A stretch of DNA of 64,000 bases. Source: Sthenelais limicola. Lineage: Eukaryota; Annelida; Polychaeta; Phyllodocida; Sigalionidae. Below are positions 47,694 to 61,300 of this stretch, piece after piece. Every line of letters begins with the position of its first letter. Position 1 is the first letter of the stretch. Made by a program: the position numbers and the translations under genes. The DNA lies in assembly GCA_942159475.1 (NCBI GenBank), contig OW804094.1, positions 132,480,755 through 132,544,754 of the forward strand. The letters are read 5' to 3'. Under the pieces are notes generated by a model that was not told where the DNA came from, made no database searches, and worked only from the letters and a program-made list of their open reading frames with translations.

Positions 47694-50600
47694 CAGGGTA
47701 AAGACTGATATAATTGTAAAGAATGATGAGAAACGATGCGAAAACATGATTATGTGTTAAAAGGATGGTTTGCTTCAAGATCAGAATCTGACATAGCCTT
47801 GGTAGAGACGAAAGAAACCCGATCTCGTGTGTGCCCTAATATTACATCCTTGGATTACCACAAAATCCTTTCTTTCCATGCTACAGTGCGGCATAATGAG
47901 CAAGGACTAAGGACATATATTCAATAGGCATGACTCAACACTGCATATATATAATTGCAGTGGGGAGGCAAATGATAGTATGATGTATTCAGTCTAGAGC
48001 CCTTTGGGTGTGTGAATACACGAGTTAAGATAGAACGACCCCTTAACAATCTGGGTTCAATGGCGGGAGGTCAGACAACCCAGAGAGACTTTCAACTAGA
48101 GATTCAGAGGTGGTTGGGGTTATGCGAGTCTGAAGATTGATATCCCACCCTATACATTACTTCAAACACCAAAGAGCTACTGCTACACCTACTGGTGTTA
48201 CTGTTAGGGGAAAACTTGTTCCTTCTCAAGAAAAATAAGTCCCTTCCATGATTCGCAGAAAGAAAACCACCAAAGCCAAGGGCAACGCAGACAGATGACT
48301 GTTCACATCCTGGACCACCTAAGTTCAGATTTCACAAAGCATGCTTTCATGTTATGCTTGGCTATGAATTGGCATGCAATGAAACCTCGCTCTTTATAGC
48401 ATGAAGATAGAGTGTTGTATCAAACCACAAAACCCACGGTAATGGTAGTAGGGCTCGCACATTTGATGCACAAAACACTGCCGCATAATGTGCATTTGGA
48501 TTTATAACTTGAGCTATTTACGTGCCAGACTGAATACCCAGGCCTCTATAAAAAGAATAGGTATCGTGCTGTAACTTTATGATGGTTGTAATAAATTGTA
48601 GAGAAAGATATATGCACTGATCTTCATGCTTAAACGCGTGAAGCATTCCCAATTTTATTCCTGGAGCAAGTGGCTCAACTTTGATATAAACTTCGAGTAC
48701 TGTAATATAATAGAGATATAGGACTGTACGCCACATGGAAATGCCAGTTTCAGTATGTAGAAAATTCTGAAGAAAGATCTGCACCTCAGAATTGGGAAGA
48801 AAGCTCACCACTACTATATTGCGAATAGGTGGGGATGAAGGCAAAACTGAACATTTGCTACAGAGTAAAAACATTATTTTCGATTTTTAAAAAAATGAAA
48901 TAACTTTTGTTGAAATATGAAGTAAAAGTATGAAGGCACCCACTGGAAGGGCGAGATATACGATGCAGAAGGACCTCTACAATTGTACTTTTTAAAAGTA
49001 ACCACAAAGAATGTTTCAATTCAATTTAAACCAAGTGAAAATTGGAATTAATCCAGCATAGGAATTTAAATGACTTTCCTTGAGGGTTGAAGGGTTTCAA
49101 ACATCAAAGCAGATTAAAAAAATGATATCCAGGGCCTGGCAAGTTTTCAATCCTACAAGTGAGGGATCGGTGTGACTCCGGTCACTTACCATGCCAGCAT
49201 GGAGACATTTTATTTAGTCTCTCATGTCATAACACGGACATCTCCAATATCTGGGACCACCAAGATTCTTGCTGGCCAGTCCACTCACTCAGCCTCGGAG
49301 CCCCCCTGGGATGTCACACAAATGCTGACCACTCGGACCTGCTGACCCCTCAATGCCCCTTCTTCGAAAGTAGAGAAACCATCCGAAGTACAAATAAGTG
49401 GATTGAATACAATAGCTTCCGTTCTAAACTGAGACTATGCCTCCATGGGTGGCAACTTGTTAATTACGAGGGCTCGATTTTAGCTTGATCCAAAGCTATA
49501 TGCAAAGGGTAGTCTTTCTAACTCAAAGTGTCAATTCAGTTAGTTACTATAGGTCTTTTCTCCTAAACAAAGCCTTGGTGAAGAAATCTCTGTATGGCCC
49601 CATTGAAGCCATGGTCTAGGGTCGCGAAGTGCTGTGTATATCACCGACTGCATTACTGCCATTAGTTCAGCAACCACAGAATTCAGGAGCAATGAGATAT
49701 GAAGCCTTCGCAAGAGGAGGGGTCCAAACCACATTATTAATAACGGGTTTAGTGGTGAAATCTCTTGGGGGAATTTGCTATTTGCAAGAGTGAACAAAAC
49801 CAAAAGGCGTTGTGGTACATTATTGGTCCCAGGTTTTCCCGAGAATATACCCATATCAAAGAGATGTAACAGATAAAACAACCGTTGAACGTCAGTACCA
49901 GATCTATGGACTATGTATCACCAATCCTGTGAACTGATACGTATTTTTATGGACAAAATCAGACTTTTTCCCATTCTTTTAGCATTCTTCCCATTCTTGT
50001 TTTTCTACCACAGAACCGAATAAAGGCCTGCAGAGTATAATGTGAATTGAAGGAGAGACACCTACATACGCGAATGACTTATAGACCAAACCTACTTCTT
50101 ATTTCACAGCAATTATTTTAACACTGTGCAATATCATACGCCTGGGACCACAGCACAGCTTCTGTTCAGTCTGTTTCGTCAGAGTTCTTATGATTCATAC
50201 TTGTGGCAAGAGAAAATAATTGAAGCAGGTCAAAAGGGAAGCTTAACCGACATACAAAAAAACAAGGTGCTTTAAAAACACTTTAAACCACAATTGAATT
50301 ATTACAAGAACAGACTGGTTCGGTGGTCATAGATAACAAAGAGGTAAACGTGAGTAATTGTGTCACTATGAACAGCTAATTGAACCGCCAGGTATCTTGA
50401 AGATCAAACACAAACAATTAGAAATATTCTCGAACTGACCCAGAAGTGTTGTGCAAATGTTTGTCAATTAACAGGAAGGTTACGGCAACAATTAGCCCGA
50501 TTTATTCCTTCCTTTGAAAGACTCGATCGGTATTTATCCAACAATTATTTACTCGAGCGTCACACGAGCTGGCAAAGTTCCCAAAGGTGTCATTAATGCC

Positions 50601-53600
50601 ACTTCAGCTCAATGCCTTAATTGGATCAAAATCTTTGTCGTTTATTCAATAAGATTTATGTATGACATATTGTTCAGAGAAGTGATTGATCAAAAGTGTA
50701 ACCAGAGTAGATTACTCACGGACAACATCAAAACATATCCTTAACAATATGGCATTCAATGATTCATCTAAAACATTCTATATTTGACGGCCTTTTTGAA
50801 TGGATATACTATCAAAATGTACATCAAACACCCCCTTTGTAAATTTCCCACGCCTGACATCAATATGGGTCTCCCAGTGACCGAATAAGTCAGCGAAATT
50901 TAAGAATAATTGGAATAGTGGAATGTGGAATCGTTGCCATGGGATCGTAGCGGCGGAATAGCAATGTATCTTCCTTTCTATTAAATGTAATTATGAAAAT
51001 TAAAGGGCGCATTTAATGCTCTCACGTTTTGTATATAAAAAAAACTTTTAAATCCCAAGGTTTAACAAAGAAAAACTGATTAGCATATAATATGGGCAAT
51101 AGTTTATACATATATTGTCATTGTTAAGAGATTTGGATTGTATAAAAAATAACTAAACCCTTCCATCAAAATTGTAGCCTGTAGTGGTAAATACCTAAAA
51201 TCCTTTTTATCATTGTTCCTAGGTCAACATTGTGTAGGAACATCCTATATAAGAAAATTACAGAACATGCATGACTCATTATTTCTGATCTATGACCATA
51301 AGATATAAAAATACTAAATTACTTGTTTCCACATTCCGAGGATCCAGCCATATTGGGTGTGAATCTTAGTGGATCATTGACCTTAAGAATTCCTGGAGCT
51401 CATTAATTATCCTCTGTTATATCAAACAATAAATATGGATCCCTGACTGATAACATCTATAATTAACCATGGGACCAGTAATCAATCCAGATTAATGAAG
51501 ATATAAATACCCAATCAATGAGAAATAATGTCACTCACGTGGGTAGCACTGGTGGTATATTCCCTCCATAAGTCAAGATGGCTAAAAGATTAACTTCCAC
51601 ATAATTAGAGGGTTTGCTAATTACAACTAATTAGTCTTTCATGTCTCCATGCATCTTTTGATCTGACGTTCACAGAAGGCCAGTGTAAGTGCCTTTACCC
51701 TATTGAAACCACACAATTGTAAATGGCTTGTTTGTCAACCACATAGAATAGACAGTAATACAACCTTTTCAGTTTTTCTACTGTCAGCCGGAGGCACTGA
51801 TATACTCCCCCAGGAGCAAACCTACGAGTGTACTCCAAGAGGATAAGAATGCTGGTGGTCGAAGTCCCGATGGTAAATGAAGGCTCATGAATTATGTGCA
51901 GATTTCCGAACATAATAACCCTTCATCTTAGACTAGAGAATGTGGGGAAAGTAGGTATTTCCACTCTAGGAATACATAATATGCAAGGCCTTCTCAGGCA
52001 AAGGTGTTTATTAGCTAGCATGGGGTCAAACAACTTATTTGTTGTTAGCAAGCCTATTTTCACACGAACTAGGGCGTGTACAGGCGATGGGCCATGAACT
52101 TTGCAGAGGGCGAGCGAACCTATTCAATATCACAGGATGCCATTTCCAATAAGACGCATCCAGGCTGAAAAATGATGCCAGAACTCGCAGGGAAATTGCA
52201 CCAAAATAAATTGCATCAGTAGAAATCCCTTTTAAAATTCCTGCCCAGAGGCATTCGTACTAACCTCTTCAGTAGGTTCGCGTAAGTATGAAATACCTAC
52301 GTAAGTATGAACTACTTTGGGACTTTTAGGGAGTATACGCTTTTCACCGTGGAAAGGGGCTTTTGATATGTTCTAAAACTTATATTTCTCTAGAACGAAC
52401 AGAAGCATGCTTAATGTGTATTCATTAGGATGTGTGACACAATTTTCCATATTTCTATATTGAATAGATCAATGTTGTAACTAACCATGATATTTATTTT
52501 CTTTCTAATTTTATCGGTTTTTTTCCTTTTGTATCTACATATTTTCTTTTATATTTATCAATTAAAAAATGCTGGGGAAATGGGATAAGTCCAGATATAG
52601 AATATATTACACGGTACTAGACTGTTTAAAAGAAGGAAAATACATAGAGTTCGTTTTGAAAACTTAGCATCAGCTTTTTCCAAAAAGATCTGTTGTACAC
52701 CAGCCCTGCATAGACTTATTGGAATGAAGATATATAATATGTGACTGAAGGAATTCAACCATCATTCATAATCATCGGAATTGACTGACCGAAGGGAAAG
52801 TCATCAGTCTTGATAAACAGAATTAAGTAGCCCACTCAAACAGGAGACATTAATCTAAGAGGACGAGGAGAATAAAGTGTTTGGTTGCAAACTGGGAGAT
52901 CTTGGTCCTCCAGGTACCCTGATAAGGCCAATGGTCATGAGAACCCAAGAAGGGTTTGAGAGCGGTTCTTATCAGTAAGCTTCCAATCAACTCCAGCTAC
53001 TTCCATACCTCTCGTATACACTCCACCAGTATTTATATATAGAAGCAGAGACATTGCATTGCAGATTTTAATGACTCGAACATAAATCTGAACTGTCGTC
53101 TGTCGCTAAAGCATATATTCCCATATCTTTATTAGAGGTGATGAACCCTAGCATGCTCCTGTCCTCGAGTGGCAGCATGTAGCACTGCACCTGACATATA
53201 TCAACCCAACCTATTACCCTTCCTCTCACCAGACACCTTATGGTCAGCTCAGACTTGATTGATGCTCCCCCTTTCTGTATATTTTCCCTGCAATATTATC
53301 CGTAGCGAGATAATGCCCACAGATATAGAAGCCATCTAGGCTTTCGACAGATCGCCAATGCCATCTTCCTTCTTCCATTAGTCAACACATAGCAAGTTCC
53401 ATGCTTCTCTAGGGCAATGACTATATCATCATTCATAACTATGGTTGCAGAGCAAAAGGTCATCAGGGGGTCTTGGTATTTTGGCATTTAGCACACAACA
53501 GGCGCCATATACATAGATTGGCTATCTTTGTGATCGATGCATTATTAGTACTTTGGTATACATGTATAGGGAGACATGGACTTATCAGAGCATATCCATG

Positions 53601-56600
53601 GAATGTGATGGTGTCACTGAACCTCTAACCTTTCAGAAGCACCAGAAAAATGGGCCTGAGGTGTATGAATGGCTCTATGTGTCCCTGTGTGTATAAGAAT
53701 TCTATCTGAGGTGACCTTTAGCCACTGGTCAAGAGTGCAAGGGCAGGATATGTGGTCTATTGCATACTAATATAAGGCTACCTTTTGTTTGCTTGACACC
53801 CAATTTCGATATGAATGTTGTGCCTCTATATATGTGAAGCTGAAACAGAGTGACATTTTATGGCCTTGTACCTTTTGTTCTTTTGCAAAATATGCAACAC
53901 AATCAATATCTTTTATAATTCTAAAATAATTAACCCATCTATCCATCTCTATCTATTCTCAGATCTTTTTACTCTAAGATCTATCTATCTATATACAAAT
54001 ATATAATAATGAATAAAGAGGAATAGAAGGATGATACAGATGGTGAAATTGGGGAGTTAATGGTTATGACGGTTCTTGTTGCTGGGATTATTAGGTTTAT
54101 CATCCATGTTTCCGGGATTTGGGCATTCGTGTCAGCCACCGATGTCAAATGCTGGCAAACATTCAATATAGCGGCTATCAGTACTTTCAGACACATGCCC
54201 ATCATACTCTCTCAGCAGGAGCCCACTCTGATATTCCCACGAAAGCAAAGTTCAATTTGAAGCAAGAGTGCTAATATGTATGTCTTTATCTAGAGAACAG
54301 CAGGCAATTTACATTCTTCAAGTCGAAAGCAAAAGTTCTTGGACACAGGGATCAGTTCGAATTCCCGGGCCCTCCCTCAATGTGGTACGGAACTATCCCC
54401 ATCACTGTATATATTCAAGTGACACTTAAGTATGCAACTTTCCATGCTCCCAGGGAAACATGCTAAACAGATAGTTGACCCTGGAGGAGGGGACTACAGG
54501 AATGAAGGTCAAAGAGCTCTGCTCTCCATACATGTGGATTCCATGAAGTCCAGTCAGTTTTCGGGGACGAGCCAGGGAGAGTACTTTCTCATGCTGTAAC
54601 GATCTCTGATCAGTTACCCTCTCAAAGGGGCTTGATGTCTGCTCCCATGTCTGCCGAGCTCGAGGGCGTCCTGGACAAAATTGTGCACCCCTTGACCTAC
54701 AAGGTATTATATGCACTGTTTGCATTTGGAGGGTAAACTTGGATAAAGATGTCCATTGATATCACATCTCTAGGGGAGAAAGGTATCTCCCTAGATATGG
54801 CCACTGGTATGCGATGGATTTATACAAACAAGATTCTGTCACAACAAGGGGAATTGAGGGTAAATTAAAATCAATGGTGAACTTGAACAAAAATATTGTG
54901 ATAATTATGGAAGTGGTAGGGCAAACTAGTGTCTTTAATTGACGTAATAAATCACGTATATATCCCTACAAACATGTCAGAATTGCCATCTTCATTCAAC
55001 ATCAATTGATTAATAATAAAGAAGAAAGTTGTACTACCATCTCAGATTACTCTGAGCCCTGACGTACGATGAGGGATCTGTACAAGTGTGAAGATAAAAA
55101 TTAAAAGAACATGCTATATCCAAGGAAATATTCTTTGTGTAATCTAATGCCCGTTGGTAATAAAGAATGTCAAATTCCGTGAGTTTTCCGTGAGTCAACA
55201 TGATAGTGCCTGGTGCCACATGATAAATGGACTATCTTACGATGAAAACACCTTTGTATTTTAAAGGATTTATAGATAAATAAATTTATCTCGGATTATA
55301 CAATAGTTATAAACAATGGCGCGATGTAAAGAAGATCAAAATGTCATGACTTTTTATCATTCATTGTCTACAATATATAGTCACTAGTCTTGTGTCTACT
55401 CCATGTACCAGTAACATAGCACTATAAATGCTAAAGAGGAACCTATTATTTTATTCATTTAGTTACGGCTTAATCATAAACATGCCAGCATCAGAGTAAT
55501 CCCTGAGGCATGAATAAAATGCTGACTCTTATATCAGACATCGGTATGATACATGGATAGTAAAAGTTACATTAGGCAAAAAATTATTGCATCAATGTTT
55601 TGGGATGGGGTGGTGCAAATGTAGCGATTCCAACATGTCTGGGATAACATCGACGGTAAAAACCAACGTGAACATGAAGTGGATGGCACGATCCCGTGGC
55701 CTTTAGAAGCAACCTGTTGCAAAAATACCAACCACACCACTTGTCTATTTATCGATTCTTCCAGTCTACAAGTAGCACCCGCATTCCAGTCTGGCATGGG
55801 GATACGTTTTTATCCACTCTGCTCGATCGGGTCTTCAGTTGACCTGTGTCACATTGGGGCAGAACATGTGGTGAATAATTCAATAAAAAGATAGATGCCC
55901 TTTGAAAAGAAAAATGACACGCTTCCACAAGCGAGTCACCACCAAAGGGTTTTTGCGCAGTAATGATGCCACCGGCCTATCTTTTTGTAATTCCTCATGC
56001 AAAAAATAGAAAGGAATGGTTCAGACACTGACGCTTCTCCCTCACGTCAGAAGATCCTCCATGTAACCTCATATGTCAGCGAGTCACAGCAACACTCAGT
56101 AAGGCCCACAGAACCCATTATCAAAAGCACAGATGGTCTCCAACTTGGGGACTTTTTCTATCCGTGTACAATGAAAAACATCATCTCTGCATTATCTCTA
56201 TTAGAGTAAACGTTGAAGGGACAGAAAAAAAACATATAAATAAAAGAAGCTAGCTTCGGGAGAGAATGGCTTTTGACAAAGGAGATTACACAAAGGAATT
56301 CAGCCGTATGATATGTTGGGTAAAGTTTTAAGGATGATCAGATTTATGGCAGCGTGTTGCGCATTCTGAGATAAGGATGGCTCTAATTTCAGCCGGGGGC
56401 AAAAAGCTAACTAAGATGCCTTGTTGCAATGTGATGTGATAAAAAACCGTATCAGAAGGAACATACTCACGTATGATATTACGCAACGTAATGCTGATTA
56501 TTACCAAATGGGAACTATGGATGATAATATGGCGAAACAATGCCAAACATTTGCCTTATAGAACCATGTAAATTTACATTATAGAACCATGTAAAAAGGG

Positions 56601-57856
56601 AAATCATAGAGTAAAGGAAGCATAAATTGTACTCGTAAACTATGGGGAAAATATCATCCACTACTAAGTCGTGGGAAAACAGATATCCACTACAAATAGA
56701 ATATTATAGATATTTCCCAGTCTTAAATGCTTGTTCTGGTATTTGACGACAATTTATCCATGCTGCATGTGTGAGGCAATGCGTCACGATATGTACAATT
56801 TCTATTTACAAACCCCATATATCAGCCACATTAACTAAACTGAGGGTTTAAAGTCATTTATTCATATTATAATTAGTTCTCACGTATCCTTGATTCCAAA
56901 TGATTGTACTAAGATATTTTCAATGTTGCGATTTCATCCAAAAATCTGTCAGATTTATGATAAACCCTAAACTATGGAACTTCCAATTATCATGTGTACG
57001 TATTTTGGTGACTTGACCCGTATAATTTATTATTCTTAAGGATAGACGTATAGTGAAACATAGCACTCAAGTCAGAAGTGAATGCATGCCTGACTTAACC
57101 ACCGATGTATGAGGTAACCAGGCGGTCACCCTAAACCCTAAGTACATGTTATGTTTACATGCTGACCCTAAAAAGAGCACACGGTATCGATGTCACAAGC
57201 CATTAACCATGGCTGGCTAACCTTTACTTCTTCTGCATGCATTTGCAATACTACTGGGAGGATTTGGCGGCTAGAGAATTAAGCATTTACAATTGGTCGA
57301 GGAGTATTTAGGAATAGCTGTCAAGGGTTTGCTAAAATACATCTTGTGGGAGTACTAAACCTTGGGTACATAGGCATCAACTTGTTTCCAATCCCTGAAA
57401 GTTTATGGAGCACTTATTTGATAATTCCTCTGTTTCTGTGAACCATTTGTTAGATGCCAAGATGAATTGTCTGCAGCATTGGGGACATTAATTCCAAATT
57501 TATTCATAAAGTGTTGTCTTTCATCTCAGAATCACTGATTCAGTAATACTCCCACTCTGAGATTCCATTGATAAAACATGTCAAAGTATTACATGCAATT
57601 GAACAACAAATTTGCACACACTGCATTTATGACCTGCTCGAAATTCAGGGAACAATTACTTAAGAGATAGTAGCCCTGCTGATAAGAGTCTTTATCATAT
57701 ACTATTATTAGAAAGTCGAGCAGTTTTCTGAAGCTCATCACATACGCCGGTAACATTTCCAGCTCAAGATAAACAGAAGCTAGAGCGGTGAATCACTAAT
57801 CATTTTACAGATAAAAATCGCATTTAGCTCGAATGAACTGATAAAAAGTAGCTTAC

Positions 57857-58355
57857 CTGCAGGAAGGAACCTGTGAGCTATTTTCTGGGCGTCGAGCAGC
57901 ACCTTTGGAATAAGGAGAGCGAAGGCAGCTACCACATGGAAGAGATTACACAAAGGTGGGAAATGTTTCCACAAAATCTGAGCCTTGCTCTCGGACGCTG
58001 CCTGCTGCTGGTCATTTCCATTATCTCCTCCTGCTGGCCCGTCCTCTTTGAGGCGCGACGGGCGCAGATCATCGCGTCCCAATCGCATACCATCATTGGC
58101 GTAATTACCTACTTTGAAGACAGCTGTGAGCACGAAGAATGGCAGGCACATCATACTGATAACAAGCAGGATGATGTAAACATACAGCTCCGCCACAGGT
58201 TTCTCGGCACTCCTCCAGGGCAGTTCATTGTATTCTTTGCACTGCTGGACAGCATTGTACATCAAGTAGGAGTGGGCAGCCAACATGATGGTGGCATACC
58301 ACCACAGCCACAGTGAGTTCACATGGACATGCCAACGACAACACAGGCGAAGCAT
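57857..58355 (-). CDS. tinc: Tincar homologue, coding exon 1 (membrane segments 1-3)
   Basis: ATG at 58355 opens 166 codons plus one base, ending TTCCTGCAG|GTAAGC. The N-terminus MLRLCCRW is followed by HVNSLWLWWYATIMLAAH, a hallmark-like first helix. A second helix follows at about 57-80 and the conserved block TAVFKVGNYANDG at about 77-89. After a Gly/Gln-rich loop comes the third helix (about 133-152), leading to PKVLLDAQKIAHRFLPAG. The VHVNSLW and VFKVGN-ANDG features and the order of helices match Tincar proteins as I know them. No earlier in-frame ATG is close upstream. A 147-codon frame on the opposite strand is a shadow. Confidence 0.85.
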
Positions 58356-61300
58356 TGTGCAATACTTGTACTGTTATGACACCAAACTTTTAGGTTCAAG
58401 GGTGTTTTCTTTCACCAATCGTGGATCTAAACTAAGATACATGCACTGTTGAACTACCCCAGCACTCGGTCCAGTTTCAACCCGAGCACTGAGCTATTGA
58501 AGGGAGTGTGCCGCATACATACACCTTGTATATCCACACATATTATTATAAAACATAGGATCCAAATCATCGAAGGCGTTGTCAACATAGCTTGCCCACA
58601 ACTATGGGAATTTCATCCAAGTATTTCTAAGGTGGTCTGAATGTATTTGTTGAATAAACATAGTGGTTCCGCTAAATGATCACCCACCGAGTCAAAAAGA
58701 AGCAACATCTGTTTTTTCTCGGAGCGTATCTTCGAGTCCTAAGCACACCCTCGTACACTAAGCCAACGGAAAGTCATAATCCCAAGATTTGCAGCTGTTT
58801 ATGGTTATAGTACATTTGGCCTCATTCTGTCAAATTAGTAGACACTCCGGGTATCCCTTAAGGGTAGACTTTATCCTGAAGGCATATTCCTTCATACTTT
58901 GCCTTGTGTGGAGCGAGAAGGGGATGGCAGTTTTATATTGACCTCATCTCAGAAGTATGTGTGTATACGGTAGAAAGATCTTCCTTTCGGCAACAGTGGC
59001 TGTTGAGGTTGGAGGAGCATTCACAAGTAGAGGATCTTGGTCGTATGTAGTTGCTATTGGGTCCCTTGAGCTTTGGATCGCTGAATTTATGATGGCGTTT
59101 TTGAATGCCAGTTTAACAGGGAGAGAAGGGTGCACTCGTCAATGGCAAAAGTTGCAATGCTAATATGGCAGAACTTGGTTCTCTCTGAGCTCAGGCCGAG
59201 TCAGGGGTTCTCTGAAGGAATTGGGTTAGGTATGACCAGACTCAGGGAAACATGTGCTTTTCTCTCCCAAGCAGATATACATGAGCCGGACATGTCAAGA
59301 AGTAACCTTTATAGATCTGCCATGCTTGTTCACATGGTTCCCTGGCTATCAAACCCAGGAGTTTCCCTTAGCCCACCTGCTGCTCCTTTCAAGAGGAGAG
59401 TGAGCTGAGGAATCACTCCTTGATAAATCAAAACCTAACCCAACTGTGTAGCTGCCGCTTCCCAAGGGAATCGTGAAGGTTGCTCACCCACCGAGTATTT
59501 CCCTAGTAATATCAGCCCCTTTTTGCTTAGTCGAATCCCGAAAACAATTAATAATGGCTACAAGATCAAAGGCTTTTTTTGTCTTAAGAAAACCTCCCGC
59601 CAGATCATGACAACTGATCTTTGTCTGATTGTGATAATTGCAGCTTGGTATGCGAGGTAATGACACCCACCAAAAGTGTAAATAAGGCTCTCAGGACCGA
59701 CCAGAGTGCAACCTGTAAGCCCTACTTACTAGGTTCCTTTCCCCATTATACAAGGTGCTCTTTCATGGGAGGATTATGGTGAAGGTGTGCACTTGTACAG
59801 AGTTCCAAATCAGACCTTGAGTATTTTACATCCATATGAAGTAGGATCCAGTTTCCTCAGTAAACAAGTGACGCCGGGTTCTGATCAAAGCAGCTGGAAA
59901 ACTCATTGGGTCTGGCTAATGCAGACCTGTCCGTGTCTGGCCCTCTTCTACCCTCGACTTGGCTATACCCACCTCCAGCGAGTGGCTAGCCCCCTTCCTC
60001 CTGTTGATGCCCGACCAATGGGCGTGCCTTCCCCGCAGGAGGAGGAGCAGTAGGGGCGCCCAATCTTTCCCCTTTGCCTCTGTGGGAACCTCCCTCCCAG
60101 GGGAGTGAGCCTTTCCTCATAAGGCTCAAATTTCCTGGAGCTTGGATTGTAATAATAAACCTAATCTGTAAACACACAATTATCCAGAACACTTTAAGTC
60201 AAAAGAAGGAGAGGTACGTAGATAATGTAATAATCCCTTGGATACGTCACGGAGTTGTGTGCAGAGCTCGAACGAATTTCCCAATCCTCAGGCGCGAGGA
60301 TTTAATAAGTTGTTTTGGATCCTATAACCCACATGTCTATGAGGGAATCCTGCTGGGTTCGGTCAACCGTATGACACCGTCCAGTGTATAGTCCATGATG
60401 GAAATCCTTTCGCAGATGGTGTTCCCAAAAGCTCCATTTAAACTTCAGGACAGTACATCACAATCTGAAAAGACCAAATGTACATTTATAAGACGATGTC
60501 TTCAATGGCAGTACATAACTGTTTACTAGAAGCAGATTCATTGTTCAAGTTCACACCTTTTCCGTCGCCATGGCTTCTTCATTTCCCATTTATAATACAT
60601 TCTCTATGTATAAATGTATACGGGTATTCATACTGGAAATAACGACTGACGTTTCCAAAGAGGCCCCAAGCTTCATTTAGGATATGGTCATTCAATTGGA
60701 AAACTAATCATAGATAATAATTCAGCAATTCATACTACACAATGTCAGTCGAATGGAGATATTTATATGAAAAAAGAACTGAATCATAAATGTTTTCACA
60801 CGGTGACACCGAGACCTTTTAATGGATTCGCTATTTAAACTGTTCATTTGGACCGTGTGCATGACTTCCTGTATTTTCCCCACCTTTAAATGAGAGACCC
60901 GGTTGGCAATTTGACAAGTAATTATAAATAACAACAATAAAAGCCCTGCACTTTCCCATGCTTTGAAATTCTTGGCATATGTTAATATCTTCTACAGAAT
61001 ACATATAAATAAAGATAGATTCGAAAGATTCAGATTATCATATTCTTTGGCCCGAGCTGAATAAACCTGAAACTAAAAGGGGAGCTTGACCCGACGAGAA
61101 CAAAACCTACTATTTCGGACGCAAGCTCACTGACTCGGAGCCTACAAAAGGGAAAGCCAAAGCGATTGTTTGACTGATCTGTACACCGATACTATACTCA
61201 GATTTACCAGACGAGAGGAATGTTAATTGAGCACACTTTATACAGTGGTCAGTAACACTAAACTGAGGGTATTCATCAGTGAACACAGGCGAAATTAGAG

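Larger units (their letters stand above)
36925..57856 (-). other. 20.9 kb intron of the tincar gene
   Basis: It is bounded by CTGCAG|GTAAGC (57857/57856) and CTTTCAG|GTGAC (36925/36924). No gene could be supported inside on either strand; open frames such as 37470-37841, 48518-48874 and 49159-49488 lack any domain. Contents seen: a GATA/GACA microsatellite (44462-44508), a G run (47683-47693), a palindromic TATATATACG-C-CGTATATATA tract near 40150, and short duplications at about 45108, 52279 and 56558. A long first intron of a developmental gene is a likely place for enhancers, but none can be read directly. Confidence 0.75.

Noticed and set aside
49159..49488. 109-codon plus-strand frame in the tincar intron
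   Set aside because: No domain; no promoter or splice context found.
57873..58316. 147-codon plus-strand frame
   Set aside because: Exact antisense of tincar exon 1, whose minus-strand frame has membrane helices and correct splice phase.
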